This document shows positions 34,491 to 42,268 of a DNA stretch of 64,000 bases, in pieces. Source of the stretch: Mycobacterium shinjukuense (GTDB taxonomy: Bacteria; Actinomycetota; Actinomycetes; Mycobacteriales; Mycobacteriaceae); the NCBI RefSeq assembly GCF_010730055.1, contig NZ_AP022575.1:2170001-2234000 (forward strand), written 5' to 3'. The notes beneath the pieces are model-generated. The model was not told where the DNA came from and did no database searches. It saw only the letters and a program-made list of their open reading frames with translations. Position numbers and translations under genes: made by a program. How positions within the stretch are numbered: the stretch's first letter is position 1; the number at the start of each line of letters is the position of its first letter.

Positions 34491-34994
34491 GTGGACCTCG
34501 AGGCGCTTGCCGAGCTGCCCTTGACCTACCCCGAGGTGGGCGCGACCGCAGCCGGCCAGCTGCCCCCGGGATATGGCCACCTCAGCGTGACGACCCAAAT
34601 CGGTACCGGCCAGCAGCGATTCGATGAGGCCGGCGACGCGGTCATGCATTGGGGTATGCAGCGCGGAGCCGGCCTGCGGGTGCAGGCCAGCTCCGATATC
34701 GCCGTGGTCTCCGCGGTGGTGGTGGTCAGGCTGATGGGCTTCCTGCGCGCGCCCTGCCGCGTGGTGTATGTCATCGACGAACCGGATCTGCGCGGGTTCG
34801 CCTACGGCACACTGCCCGGGCACCCGCAGTCTGGCGAGGAACGGTTCGCCGTGCGCCGCGACCCGAGCACCTCGGCGGTGTATGCGGAAGTGTCGTCGTT
34901 CTCCCGGCCCGCGACCTGGTGGAGCAAGGGTGGTGGGCCAGTCGTGTCGGTGGTGCAGCGCGTCATCGCCAAGCGCTACCTGCGTGGAGTGTGA
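34491..34994 (+). CDS. DUF1990 protein (Rv2616-like)
   Basis: A 167-residue protein with LTYPEVGATAAGQLPPGYGHL, YVIDEPDLRGFAYGTLPGHPQSGEERFAV and FSRPATWWSKGGGPV, the DUF1990 pattern. Cytoplasmic, function unknown. GTG 34491 gives a start identical in style to the M. tuberculosis protein and a near-identical length. Divergent from the broken aldo-keto reductase with 57 bp between. Confidence 0.88.
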   Translation: MDLEALAELPLTYPEVGATAAGQLPPGYGHLSVTTQIGTGQQRFDEAGDAVMHWGMQRGAGLRVQASSDIAVVSAVVVVRLMGFLRAPCRVVYVIDEPDLRGFAYGTLPGHPQSGEERFAVRRDPSTSAVYAEVSSFSRPATWWSKGGGPVVSVVQRVIAKRYLRGV

Positions 34995-35592
34995 CCCGGC
35001 GGGTTCGGCGGCCCGCACCCTCGGGAAGCCGATCGCGTGGTGGCAACACGCGACCACGATCAGATCTCACCAGCCTCAGCAATCACGTGAGTCGCCGGGC
35101 AAGACGATGGTGTGCTCCCCAACGTGATGGCGCGTCCGATATCGCCACCGGCTGCTGGGCCACCCCGATCGCAACCACCCCAACGGGCGCCGCCGGCCCC
35201 GCCAGATACGGCCGCATCACCAGCAGCCAACCGAAACGATCCCGCCCAACCCGGCCGCCCACCTCGGCGGTCCGAGCCTGGCCTCGCCAGTGGAGCGCCT
35301 TGTATGTATGTTCGTCGGGCATCTCGGTGTTCTGACAGGCTGCTCCAGGCGGCGCACCTTCCTCATCTGCCCCACGTGTACCCGGAACTGACCGATATAC
35401 AAAGTGCCCGCCTCGCAGCGACAGCCACGGTTGTCGCTGCGAGGCGGGCACATCGCAGATATCCCCGTCGTGCTGAACGCATGAGACGGGTGAGACAACG
35501 GGGAACGTGCAGTTTGCGCACTGGGTCGCCAGCAGCCGCGGCACGCGGGGTCACCCTGGTTCCAACCCCCCCAAAACATACGAGCGATACCG
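34995..35592. other. Gene-free stretch of about 600 bp
   Basis: No reading frame here has a convincing start, family motif or natural composition. Open frames on both strands are arginine/proline-rich shadows. The only clear structure is the large inverted repeat at 35404-35451. It lies between Rv2616-like and Rv2617c-like genes, which are close neighbours in M. tuberculosis, so the stretch may be inserted or decayed DNA. Confidence 0.6.
35404..35451. repeat. Perfect 20-bp inverted repeat with 8-nt loop
   Basis: GTGCCCGCCTCGCAGCGACA (35404-35423) and TGTCGCTGCGAGGCGGGCAC (35432-35451) are exact reverse complements; loop GCCACGGT. A short outer pair GATAT (35394-35398) / ATATC (35459-35463) flanks it. 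No U-run follows. It could be a terminator, a REP/MITE-like element or a site-specific recombination site. Confidence 0.9.
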
Positions 35593-36036
35593 CTAGCGGC
35601 GCCCGATGCTCCCGTCGTGCACACCCTGCGCCAGCCGGGCAAGCGCGACCGCGCCGGCCAGCAAACCGAAGTCACGCAGCGCGACATCATAGAAGCCCGG
35701 CACGGTGACCAGGTCGACGATGATCGCGGCCAGCCAGGCCGCAACCAGCCAGGCTCCGACGCGCGGGGCCACCGCAACCAGGATGCCGGCGACGATCTCG
35801 ATCACCCCGACCAGGTACATGCAGTGGTCGGCCGTCCCGGGAACGACGTCGTTGATCCAGCCCGCCAGATACCGGCTCCAGTGATGCGGGTGGGTCAGCA
35901 GATTGAAGAACTTGTCCAGCCCGAACGCGATGGGCGCGATCGTGAACACGGTGCGCAGCAGCAGATACGCCGAGTAGGCGGGATCCTGCAGGCGGTCGAC
36001 GAGGGCCGGTGTGGCGGTGGCCTGCCTGGTGCTCAT
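35593..36036 (-). CDS. DoxX-like small membrane protein (Rv2617c-like)
   Basis: A 147-residue membrane protein with four helices (AYLLLRTVFTIAPIAFGLDKF, YLVGVIEIVAGILVAVAP, VGAWLVAAWLAAIIVDLV, FGLLAGAVALARLA). It resembles DoxX-type proteins. Length matches the M. tuberculosis protein. Transcribed divergently from an HTH regulator; the inverted repeat TTCTAAC...GTTAGAA lies 16 bp upstream of its ATG, so the regulator probably controls it. Confidence 0.82.
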   Translation of the reverse strand: MSTRQATATPALVDRLQDPAYSAYLLLRTVFTIAPIAFGLDKFFNLLTHPHHWSRYLAGWINDVVPGTADHCMYLVGVIEIVAGILVAVAPRVGAWLVAAWLAAIIVDLVTVPGFYDVALRDFGLLAGAVALARLAQGVHDGSIGRR

Positions 36037-36051
36037 GATTTACCTCCCAGC

Positions 36052-36119
36052 TTCTAACAGATAATAATTCGAACGTTAGAACCTGTAGACTGTAGCGTCA
36101 AGAACTTTGTCCGTTAGAA
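36052..36119. promoter_or_regulatory. Inverted repeat operator between divergent genes
   Basis: TTCTAAC (36052-36058) and GTTAGAA (36075-36081) form a perfect inverted repeat with 16-bp spacing, and a third copy GTTAGAA sits at 36113-36119, 13 bp before the regulator ATG. The whole gap is AT-rich. A likely binding site for the HTH regulator encoded at 36133, giving control of both genes. Confidence 0.6.
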
Positions 36120-36132
36120 ATGGGGCGCCGGC

Positions 36133-36843
36133 ATGGACCTGGAGCGCGCCGCCGCCGGGATCGGAGCGCTGGCCGACCCGGTGCGTTACCGGCTCTATCA
36201 GTTCGTGTGTTCGCAACCCGGACCGGTGAGTCGTGATCAGGCGGCCGACGCCGTCGGCGTGCCGCACCACCAGGCGAAATTCCACCTGGACCGGCTCACC
36301 GCCGAGGGCTTGCTCGACAGCGACTACGCGCGCCTGACCGGCCGGTCGGGCCCCGGCGCCGGGCGCACCGCCAAACTGTATCGCCGGGCCGGCCGCGACA
36401 TCGCGGTCAGCCTTCCGCCGCGGGAGTACGAACTGGCCGGACGGCTCATGGCCACGGCCATCGCGCGGTCGGCCGCCACCGGGGAGCCCGCGGATGAGGT
36501 GCTCAACCGGGTCGCCCACGACTACGGCCAGACGATCAGCGCCACCGCCGCCAACCGGCCACCCGCCGATGCCGCGACGGCGCTACAGCTGACGCTCGGC
36601 CTGCTGCGCAGGTACGGGTATGAACCCCGCCAAACCGACGGCGAAGTTCAGCTGGCCAACTGCCCGTTCCACGCCCTGGCCCAGGAACAGACCGAGCTGG
36701 CCTGCACCATGAACCACGCATTGGTCACCGGCGTGGCCGCTGCGCTGGCGCCGTACGGCCCAGAAGCCCGGCTCGACCCCGGACCGGGCCGGTGTTGTGT
36801 CGTTCTCCGGCGCCGTGCGGCGACCACCCGCACGGGGGACTGA
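36133..36843 (+). CDS. HTH regulator with C-terminal cysteine cluster (Rv2618-like)
   Basis: A 236-residue ArsR/MarR-like winged-helix regulator (residues 5-85: ALADPVRYRLYQFVCSQPGPVSRDQAAD...HHQAKFHLDRLTAEGLL). The C-terminal part has C177 in NCPFHALA, C191 and H195 in CTMNHAL, and C221-C222. The spacing and the CPF-x-x-LA block match the neighbour at 37749-38411 and recall iron-sulphur regulators of the SufR type. A redox or metal sensor is the best guess. ATG 36133. Confidence 0.82.
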   Translation: MDLERAAAGIGALADPVRYRLYQFVCSQPGPVSRDQAADAVGVPHHQAKFHLDRLTAEGLLDSDYARLTGRSGPGAGRTAKLYRRAGRDIAVSLPPREYELAGRLMATAIARSAATGEPADEVLNRVAHDYGQTISATAANRPPADAATALQLTLGLLRRYGYEPRQTDGEVQLANCPFHALAQEQTELACTMNHALVTGVAAALAPYGPEARLDPGPGRCCVVLRRRAATTRTGD

Positions 36844-36948
36844 TTACGCGCGGAGCGTGCACCGGGCCCCATCGAGCGTGCATAGGTGGCGGGGACACGC
36901 CAGGAGGCCGCCGTGGTTGCACATGCGGCGTGTAGCTCCCTGGAAGAA

Positions 36949-37293
36949 CTAGGTGGCCGTGGGCAGGGATTTCAAGACGGTCAGCATGATCACCGAATCC
37001 TCGATCGCGTGGAGGGCATGCCGCTCCCGCGGGATCGCGACGTAGTCGCCGGCCTTGCCCTCCCAGGCGTCGTCGCCGGTGGTGAGACGCACGCGGCCCT
37101 GCAAAACCTGCAAGGTCGCCTCCCCCGGACTTTCGTGTTCGGACAGGTCGCGCCCGGCGAGCAGGGCCAGCACCGTCTGGCGAAGTTCGTGGGTGTGCCC
37201 GCCATGGATGGTGTGCGCGGCCCGGCCGCTGTGCGACTCGTGTGCCTCGGCCAACTTCTCGGAGGCCAGGCTGGTGAGCGAGACGGATTCCAT
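36949..37293 (-). CDS. Small cupin-domain protein (Rv2619c-like)
   Basis: A 114-residue single-domain cupin. Metal ligands are likely in HGGHTHELRQTVLALL (histidines about 30-34) and the second cupin box GDYVAIPRERHALHAIED (H near 92). Substrate unknown. It sits 33 bp downstream of the Rv2620c-like membrane protein on the same strand and could be part of the same operon with the upstream HTH regulator. Confidence 0.82.
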   Translation of the reverse strand: MESVSLTSLASEKLAEAHESHSGRAAHTIHGGHTHELRQTVLALLAGRDLSEHESPGEATLQVLQGRVRLTTGDDAWEGKAGDYVAIPRERHALHAIEDSVIMLTVLKSLPTAT

Positions 37294-37326
37294 CGGTGCG
37301 TCCTTATCGGCGATTTGGTGTCCGAA

Positions 37327-37752
37327 CTAGCCGTTCAGTAGAAGTATGCCCGCCACCGCCAGGGCCACCGCCTTGACCACCTCCAACCCGACGTAGGCGT
37401 AGTGCGCGCGGGAGCGTGGCAGATCCCGTCCGGCCAGTACCTGGTCGGAACGCCGGGTCAGGCCCGGACGCACCGCGATCAGCTGGCCGGCCAGCGCGGC
37501 GAACACGACGCCGAACGCCGCCATGATCCGCGCCGGTGCCGGGCCGGACGCCAACAGCGCCAGCAGGACGAGGGCGAACGCCACCTCCACGGTGTTGAGC
37601 GCACGAAAGACCAAGCGGCCGATGCCGAGTCCGATCTGCAGGGTCACGTTGGGCGCTCGGAACTTCAGCGGGGCCTCCAGAAAGGAGATGGCCAGCACCA
37701 TGCCGAGCCAGACGAAGGTGACGGCGACCTCGATCGCGGGTCCGGTGCTCAC
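37327..37752 (-). CDS. Four-helix membrane protein (Rv2620c-like)
   Basis: A 141-residue integral membrane protein: VAVTFVWLGMVLAISFLEAPL, ALNTVEVAFALVLLALLA, IMAAFGVVFAALAGQLIAV, VGLEVVKAVALAVAGILLL. GTG 37752 overlaps the stop of the HTH regulator (GTGA), so the pair is co-translated. Same length as the M. tuberculosis protein. Function unknown. Confidence 0.82.
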   Translation of the reverse strand: MSTGPAIEVAVTFVWLGMVLAISFLEAPLKFRAPNVTLQIGLGIGRLVFRALNTVEVAFALVLLALLASGPAPARIMAAFGVVFAALAGQLIAVRPGLTRRSDQVLAGRDLPRSRAHYAYVGLEVVKAVALAVAGILLLNG

Positions 37753-38411
37753 GTGGCGGCTCCTTTCGCGGTGAGGTGGGCCAGACACAGGTCCGGTTCG
37801 ACGAATGCTTCCAGCCGGTCGACGGTGACTGGCGCCGACCAGCTTTCCAGGGCGCCCTGCATGATCCCCAGGTGGATCGAGCAGACCACGCTGGCTCGGG
37901 ATTCGGCCAGTTCCAGAAACGGGCAGTGCCGCAGGCCCACCTGCTGCTCGCCGTCGGCTTGCCGGCGTTCGGGGGCGAAGCCCAGCTCGTCCAGCACCCC
38001 GACCAGGTGGTCGATCGACTTCTCGGCGCTCGCGAAACCAGCCGGTCTCGGGTCCAGCCGCTTACCCCACGCGCGGCCCGCGGCTAGCGCGCGGGCGCTT
38101 GGATTCGGTTCGGCGGCAAGGCCATTGCTGAGGATCTCGGCCAGCAGCCGGTAGTGCCGCGGTCCGCCGCGATCCATCTGCCGGACGGCGCCGAACATCA
38201 GCGGCGGGCGCCCCGGGCCGCGCCGGGCGGGCCGGACGCGCTCCACCTGGCCGGCGCGGACCAGGCTGTCCAGGTGGAAGCGCACGGTGTTGGGATGTAT
38301 GCCCAGCTGGTCGGCGATCGCGACAACGGTTAGCGGGGCGCCGGACGCCCGCAATAACCGCAGCACCGCGCGCCGGCGATCGGCCGGCTCCTCGACCAAC
38401 GTGGCGTTCAC
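37749..38411 (-). CDS. HTH regulator with C-terminal cysteine cluster (Rv2621c-like)
   Basis: A 220-residue ArsR-like regulator: winged helix at about 10-75 (VVAIADQLGIHPNTVRFHLDSLVRAGQVERVRPARRGPGRPP). The C-terminus carries C163 (RHCPFLELAESR), C177 and H180 (VCSIHLG) and C209 (PDLCLAHL). C163-C177 spacing equals C177-C191 in the regulator at 36133, so the two are paralogues, probably binding an Fe-S cluster or metal (inference). GTG 38411. It heads an operon with the membrane protein and possibly the cupin. Confidence 0.84.
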   Translation of the reverse strand: MNATLVEEPADRRRAVLRLLRASGAPLTVVAIADQLGIHPNTVRFHLDSLVRAGQVERVRPARRGPGRPPLMFGAVRQMDRGGPRHYRLLAEILSNGLAAEPNPSARALAAGRAWGKRLDPRPAGFASAEKSIDHLVGVLDELGFAPERRQADGEQQVGLRHCPFLELAESRASVVCSIHLGIMQGALESWSAPVTVDRLEAFVEPDLCLAHLTAKGAAT

Positions 38412-38522
38412 GGTCGCTGGACCCTTGATACGTTTGGCCTTGGTTGGTTAGCCGGCCGGGGCGCGTCGTTGCGGTCCGGCACGTCGACACGTGGCTTCCC
38501 GATCCCCCACACCATGCAGTAA

Positions 38523-38550
38523 AGTTTACACAAACTGGGTTGTAAAAACT
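38523..38550. promoter_or_regulatory. Imperfect inverted repeat, likely operator
   Basis: AGTTTACACAA (38523-38533), six-base spacer, TTGTAAAAACT (38540-38550): 9 of 11 positions are complementary. The inner AGTTT-ACAC-AAACT is also palindromic. It lies in the gap between the divergent Rv2621c-like regulator and the methyltransferase and stands out as AT-rich. Confidence 0.5.
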
Positions 38551-38572
38551 CGAGCGAAGGTGGGGAAGTTTC

Positions 38573-38665
38573 ATGGCCGGCAACGACTTTGCGGGCACAA
38601 TCGGCCCCTCCCGCGGCGGCCCGCCCCGGTTGCCGCTGTTGACCCCCGCGCGGCACGCGCGCTGA
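38573..38665 (+). CDS. Possible 30-residue leader peptide
   Basis: ATG 38573 follows GAAGGTGGGGAAG, a good Shine-Dalgarno, and opens a 30-codon frame (MAGNDFAGTIGPSRGGPPRL...) ending TGA at 38663-38665, which overlaps the ATG of the methyltransferase (TGATG). Two readings: a translated leader coupled to the methyltransferase, or the true N-terminus of the methyltransferase with one frameshift, since the other frame also reads naturally (VAAVDPRAARALMAAS) before ATG 38665. Confidence 0.4.
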   Translation: MAGNDFAGTIGPSRGGPPRLPLLTPARHAR

Positions 38666-39492
38666 TGGCCGCCAGTGCGGGCGAAACCGGGCGGCCCCTG
38701 CCGTTGTCGAATCGCGACGATGACCACGTGCAGGGGCACTGGCTGCTGGCCCGGCTGGGCAAACGGGTGCTCCGCCCCGGTGGTGTCGAGCTCACCCGCG
38801 CGTTGGTGGCCCGGGCCGAGGTGACCGACGCCGACGTGCTCGAGCTGGCCCCGGGCCTGGGCCGCACCGCCACCGAGATCCTTGCCCGACGGCCCCGGTC
38901 CTACGTGGGAGCCGAACGCGACCCGGACGCGGCCAACCTGGTTCGCGGCGTCCTGCAAAACCATGGGGCCAGCCGCGGCGAGGTCCGGGTCACCGACGCC
39001 GCCGACACCGGATTGCCCGACGCCAGCGCCGATGTCGTCATCGGAGAGGCCATGCTGACCATGCAGGGCGACACGGCCAAGCACGCCATAGTCGCCGAGG
39101 CGGCGCGGGTGCTGCGGCCCCAAGGCCGCTACGCGATCCATGAACTGGCACTGACGCCGGACGATGTCCCCGACGATGTCAGCACCGAGATCCGGCAGTC
39201 GCTCGCCCGGGCGATCAAGGTCAACGCGCGTCCGCTGACCGTTGCGGAATGGTCACACCTGCTGGCCGGCCATGGACTGGTGGTTGAGCACGTCGCGACC
39301 GGGCCGATGGCGTTGCTGCAGCCGCGGCGAGTGATCGCCGACGAAGGCCTCTTCGGTGCGCTGCGGTTCGCCAAGAACCTGCTCACGCAACCCGCCGCAC
39401 GCCGACGAGTCCTGTTGATGCGACGCACATTTCGCAAATACCGCCAGCGTCTGGCCGCCGTCGCCATCGTCGCATCTAAGCCGGCGGTGTGA
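38665..39492 (+). CDS. SAM-dependent methyltransferase (Rv2622-like)
   Basis: A 275-residue class-I methyltransferase: motif I VLELAPGLGRTATEIL, YVGAERDPDAANL, DTGLPDASADVVIGEAMLTMQG and VLRPQGRYAIHELALTP. Substrate unknown. ATG 38665 has no ribosome-binding site of its own but overlaps the stop of a short upstream frame, so its translation is probably coupled. M. tuberculosis follows this gene with the USP gene Rv2623, which is absent here. Confidence 0.85.
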   Translation: MAASAGETGRPLPLSNRDDDHVQGHWLLARLGKRVLRPGGVELTRALVARAEVTDADVLELAPGLGRTATEILARRPRSYVGAERDPDAANLVRGVLQNHGASRGEVRVTDAADTGLPDASADVVIGEAMLTMQGDTAKHAIVAEAARVLRPQGRYAIHELALTPDDVPDDVSTEIRQSLARAIKVNARPLTVAEWSHLLAGHGLVVEHVATGPMALLQPRRVIADEGLFGALRFAKNLLTQPAARRRVLLMRRTFRKYRQRLAAVAIVASKPAV

Positions 39493-39540
39493 TCGTGGCA
39501 CCCGCGCGGCTGTAGCGCGTGATGCCACGGCTGCTGCTGC

Positions 39541-39648
39541 TTGGTCTTTGCCTACATCGGCCGGCCGAGCATCCGGGCCATCGACCGGGGCGAACATCCC
39601 CCGTTCGGGCGGTGGGGCGCCGACGGCGCCGAGTTCCGGATCCGGTGA
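39541..39648 (+). pseudogene. Possible C-terminal gene remnant
   Basis: Between the methyltransferase and the USP gene the plus strand reads LVFAYIGRPSIRAIDRGEHP then PFGRWGADGAEFRIR and stops. The residue mix looks like real protein rather than GC-shadow, but a stop lies just upstream and there is no start. It occupies the place of Rv2623 but I see no similarity to USP. Unassigned. Confidence 0.3.
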
Positions 39649-39660
39649 GCCCGCGCGCGC

Positions 39661-40455
39661 TCAGCCGCGCACCACGAGCACCGAACATTCGGCGTGCCGC
39701 AGGACCGGGTGCCCGGACGGTCCGACAAACCGTGTCAGCTGAGCGGCCTCGCCGGCGCCGATCACCGCGAGCTGCACACGCTCGTCGTGGTCGGCCAGGA
39801 AGCGGGCAATGTCCGCGTTGGTGGTGATCGGGTAGATATGCAGCTCGGGATGACGGCGGCGCCACCGCTGCACGCGGCGCTCGAATTCCCCGTCCGGGGT
39901 CTCGGTGAGCTGCTCCGGCCCGCCTCCCAGGGCGAGTATGGGCGCGTGCCGCAGGACCGCCTCCCCGGCGGCGTATTCCAGGATGGCATCGTCGTCGGGC
40001 GCATCCGTCAGGCGCACCACGATCCAGTTGATGCCCGACGGCGGCTGATCCTCGTTCGGGCGGATGACCGCGACCGGGCAATGCGCCTTTTCGGCGAGCT
40101 CGGTCGCGGTCGAACCCAGGATGGCGCGTGCGTAGCGTCCGATAGCAGGGGCGCCCACGCAGATCAGCTCGGCATCGCGGGACTCCTCGACCAAAACGGC
40201 GCCGGCCGGCCCGCGCGGCGTGTCGCTTTCGATCTTGACCGGCTTCCCGGTGGCCTCGACGGCGGCGTGCGCCGCCCGCAGCGAAGCCTCGGCATGCCGC
40301 AGGTCACGTTCGTAGTCCTGCGGCGATGGATGGGTGGTCTTGATGACCGACAGCAGGCGCAGCGGCACACCTTTGCCGACGGCCTCGTCGGTACCCCACA
40401 GCGCGGCCGCGAGCGCCGCTGGCGAACCGTCGATACCGACAATGACCGGTTTCAT
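39661..40455 (-). CDS. Universal stress protein, two USP domains (Rv2624c-like)
   Basis: A 264-residue USP. The first domain (1-132) has MKPVIVGIDGSPAA and the ATP-loop-like GAPAIGRYARAILGSTATEL (101-120; one glycine of the usual G-x2-G is replaced by alanine). The second half is a more degenerate USP domain ending CSVLVVRG. ATG 40455 follows AGGAGTAAGGA. It is the third gene of hrp1-rip3-usp, 39 bp after rip3; homologues belong to the DosR dormancy regulon. Confidence 0.88.
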   Translation of the reverse strand: MKPVIVGIDGSPAALAAALWGTDEAVGKGVPLRLLSVIKTTHPSPQDYERDLRHAEASLRAAHAAVEATGKPVKIESDTPRGPAGAVLVEESRDAELICVGAPAIGRYARAILGSTATELAEKAHCPVAVIRPNEDQPPSGINWIVVRLTDAPDDDAILEYAAGEAVLRHAPILALGGGPEQLTETPDGEFERRVQRWRRRHPELHIYPITTNADIARFLADHDERVQLAVIGAGEAAQLTRFVGPSGHPVLRHAECSVLVVRG

Positions 40456-40494
40456 GTCCTTACTCCTCTCTCGACGAGCACCGTTGCGAATCAC

Positions 40495-41634
40495 TCAGTG
40501 GGGAGAGTCGGCCCGGGTGAGCCGGTAGACATCAACAAGTCGCGCGATATCGCGGGCGGTGACAATGCCGACCACCGCGCCGCCATCCACGACGAGGGCG
40601 CGGCTGCCGGGACCGGCCGGGGCCATCCGCTCGAGCAGCGCGTTCAGCGGCTCCTGCGCGGTCGCGGTCGGCACGTCGTGCAGTGGTACGGCGATGTCGC
40701 GCACGCTGGTCGTGCCGCGCCGGCTGGGTGCCAGCTCACGCAGCTGTTCCAGCGTGACCAGGCCGATGACCGATCCGTCCCGCTCGGCAACCGGGTAGGC
40801 CGAGTGCCGGTCACCGAGCAGATAACGCTGAATGAAGTCCTCGACGGTGATCGATCCCGGAGCGGTGTGCGGCCGGGCGGTCATCGCGTCCGCCACCCGC
40901 ACCCCGGCAAACAGCTGCTGGGCCGAAATCCGGGTCTCCTCCTCGCGGGCGGCGGAGAAGATGAACCAGCCGATAAAGGCCAACCACACGCCGCCGACCA
41001 GGCCGCCGGCCACGAATTCGGCCAACCCCAACGTGATCAACACCAGCGCAACCGCCCGGCCGGCACGCGCCGCGCCGATCCCGGCGCGCACGATATCGCC
41101 GTGGCGGCGCCACAGGTAGGCCCGGACGAGCCGGCCGCCGTCCAGCGGCGCGCCCGGCAGCAGATTGAACACCCCCAGCACCGCGTTGACGGCGGCCAAC
41201 CACCACGCGACGCTGACCACCAGGGCAGGGGCCCGCGCGACGGCGAACGCAACGGCCAGCGCACCGAACACCGCCGACAGGGCCAGGCTGGTGGCCGGGC
41301 CCGCGAACGCGATGCGGAAAGCGGCCCTGGGTGTCTTGGCTTCGCCGCCCAGCCTGGTCACCCCGCCGAACAGCCACAGCGTCACGCTTGCGACCGGCAC
41401 TCCGGAGCGACGAGCGACCACGGCGTGCGCGAGCTCGTGGGCCAACAGCGACGCCAACAGCACCAGCGCACCCCCGGCACCGGCCAGCCAATAGGCAATG
41501 GGTGCATAGCCTTTGACGGCGCCCGGCAAGCTCGTCGCCAGGCTCCAGGTGAACAACCACAGGATGACCAGGACGCTCCAGTGCACCTTCACCGAAAACC
41601 CGGCGATGCGTCCCAGTGGGATTTCGTCGCCCAC
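40495..41634 (-). CDS. rip3: Site-2-type intramembrane metalloprotease with CBS pair (Rip3)
   Basis: A 379-residue zinc protease. HELAH at 66-70 binds zinc and supplies the catalytic glutamate; the second motif NLLPGAPLDGG (157-167) gives the third ligand D165. About six membrane helices fill residues 15-235, followed by two CBS domains (about 245-370). Such proteases cut membrane proteins inside the bilayer; CBS domains usually sense nucleotides. GTG 41634. Homologue of Rv2625c, DosR regulon in M. tuberculosis. Confidence 0.92.
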   Translation of the reverse strand: MGDEIPLGRIAGFSVKVHWSVLVILWLFTWSLATSLPGAVKGYAPIAYWLAGAGGALVLLASLLAHELAHAVVARRSGVPVASVTLWLFGGVTRLGGEAKTPRAAFRIAFAGPATSLALSAVFGALAVAFAVARAPALVVSVAWWLAAVNAVLGVFNLLPGAPLDGGRLVRAYLWRRHGDIVRAGIGAARAGRAVALVLITLGLAEFVAGGLVGGVWLAFIGWFIFSAAREEETRISAQQLFAGVRVADAMTARPHTAPGSITVEDFIQRYLLGDRHSAYPVAERDGSVIGLVTLEQLRELAPSRRGTTSVRDIAVPLHDVPTATAQEPLNALLERMAPAGPGSRALVVDGGAVVGIVTARDIARLVDVYRLTRADSPH

Positions 41635-41685
41635 CCCACTACCTCCGAAGCTGGCGGCTAAGCCCGTCCCGACCGGCCAACATTG

Positions 41686-42117
41686 CTAGCTGGCGATGGC
41701 GATCGGCGAGCAGATCGCCTTGACAAACTGCGCGATGGAGTGCTCGGGCAGATGCCGGGCGATGTCGGCCTCGGTGACGATGCCAACCAAGCGGTGCTCT
41801 TCGATCACCGGCAGCCGGCGGACCTGGTGCTCTTCCATGACGTTGAGCATCTCCGGGATGCTTGCATTCACGTCGACGTAGTAGATGTGATCGTGGACCA
41901 GCTCCGCGACTGTGGTGGTGTTCGGATCCAGGCCCGCCGCAATGCCTTTGATCACGATGTCGCGATCGGTCAACATTCCGTGCAGGCGGTCGTCGTCGCC
42001 GCAGATCGGCAAGGCGCCGATGTCGTGCTCACGCATGTGCTGGGCCGCTGCGGTTAGCGTCTCGTGTTCGCCGACACAGGTCACACCGGCGTTCATGACG
42101 TCACGTGCGGTGGTCAT
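41686..42117 (-). CDS. hrp1: Hrp1, hypoxic response protein with two CBS domains
   Basis: A 143-residue double-CBS protein, identical in length to M. tuberculosis Hrp1. C14 and C39 (GVTCVGE, LPICGDD), which form a disulfide in the known structure, are both kept. Motifs DIGALPICGDDDRLHGMLTDRDIV and VRRLPVIEEHRLVGIVTEADI mark the two CBS repeats. ATG 42117 follows GAAGGAGGATCC. First gene of hrp1-rip3-usp. Ligand unknown. Confidence 0.94.
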   Translation of the reverse strand: MTTARDVMNAGVTCVGEHETLTAAAQHMREHDIGALPICGDDDRLHGMLTDRDIVIKGIAAGLDPNTTTVAELVHDHIYYVDVNASIPEMLNVMEEHQVRRLPVIEEHRLVGIVTEADIARHLPEHSIAQFVKAICSPIAIAS

Positions 42118-42177
42118 CGGATCCTCCTTCAAGTCGATTCACCTGCCACCGAAGGTAGGGCGACGCCATGGCGGGCA

Positions 42178-42197
42178 CTAGGGTCGTTTGGCCTTCT
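42178..42197. promoter_or_regulatory. Weak DosR-like site upstream of hrp1
   Basis: CTAGGGTCGTTTGGCCTTCT, 60 bp before hrp1. It has the GGG-N8-CC(T) layout with GTTTGGCC as in many asymmetric DosR sites, but only about half of the palindromic consensus. Listed because the downstream operon is expected to be DosR-controlled. Confidence 0.35.
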
Positions 42198-42268
42198 GGT
42201 CGCGGGTCAAGTGGACTTCCACGCCGCATCGGGTTGGCCGGTCAGGCACGGGGCTGCCGTCGAAGCCG

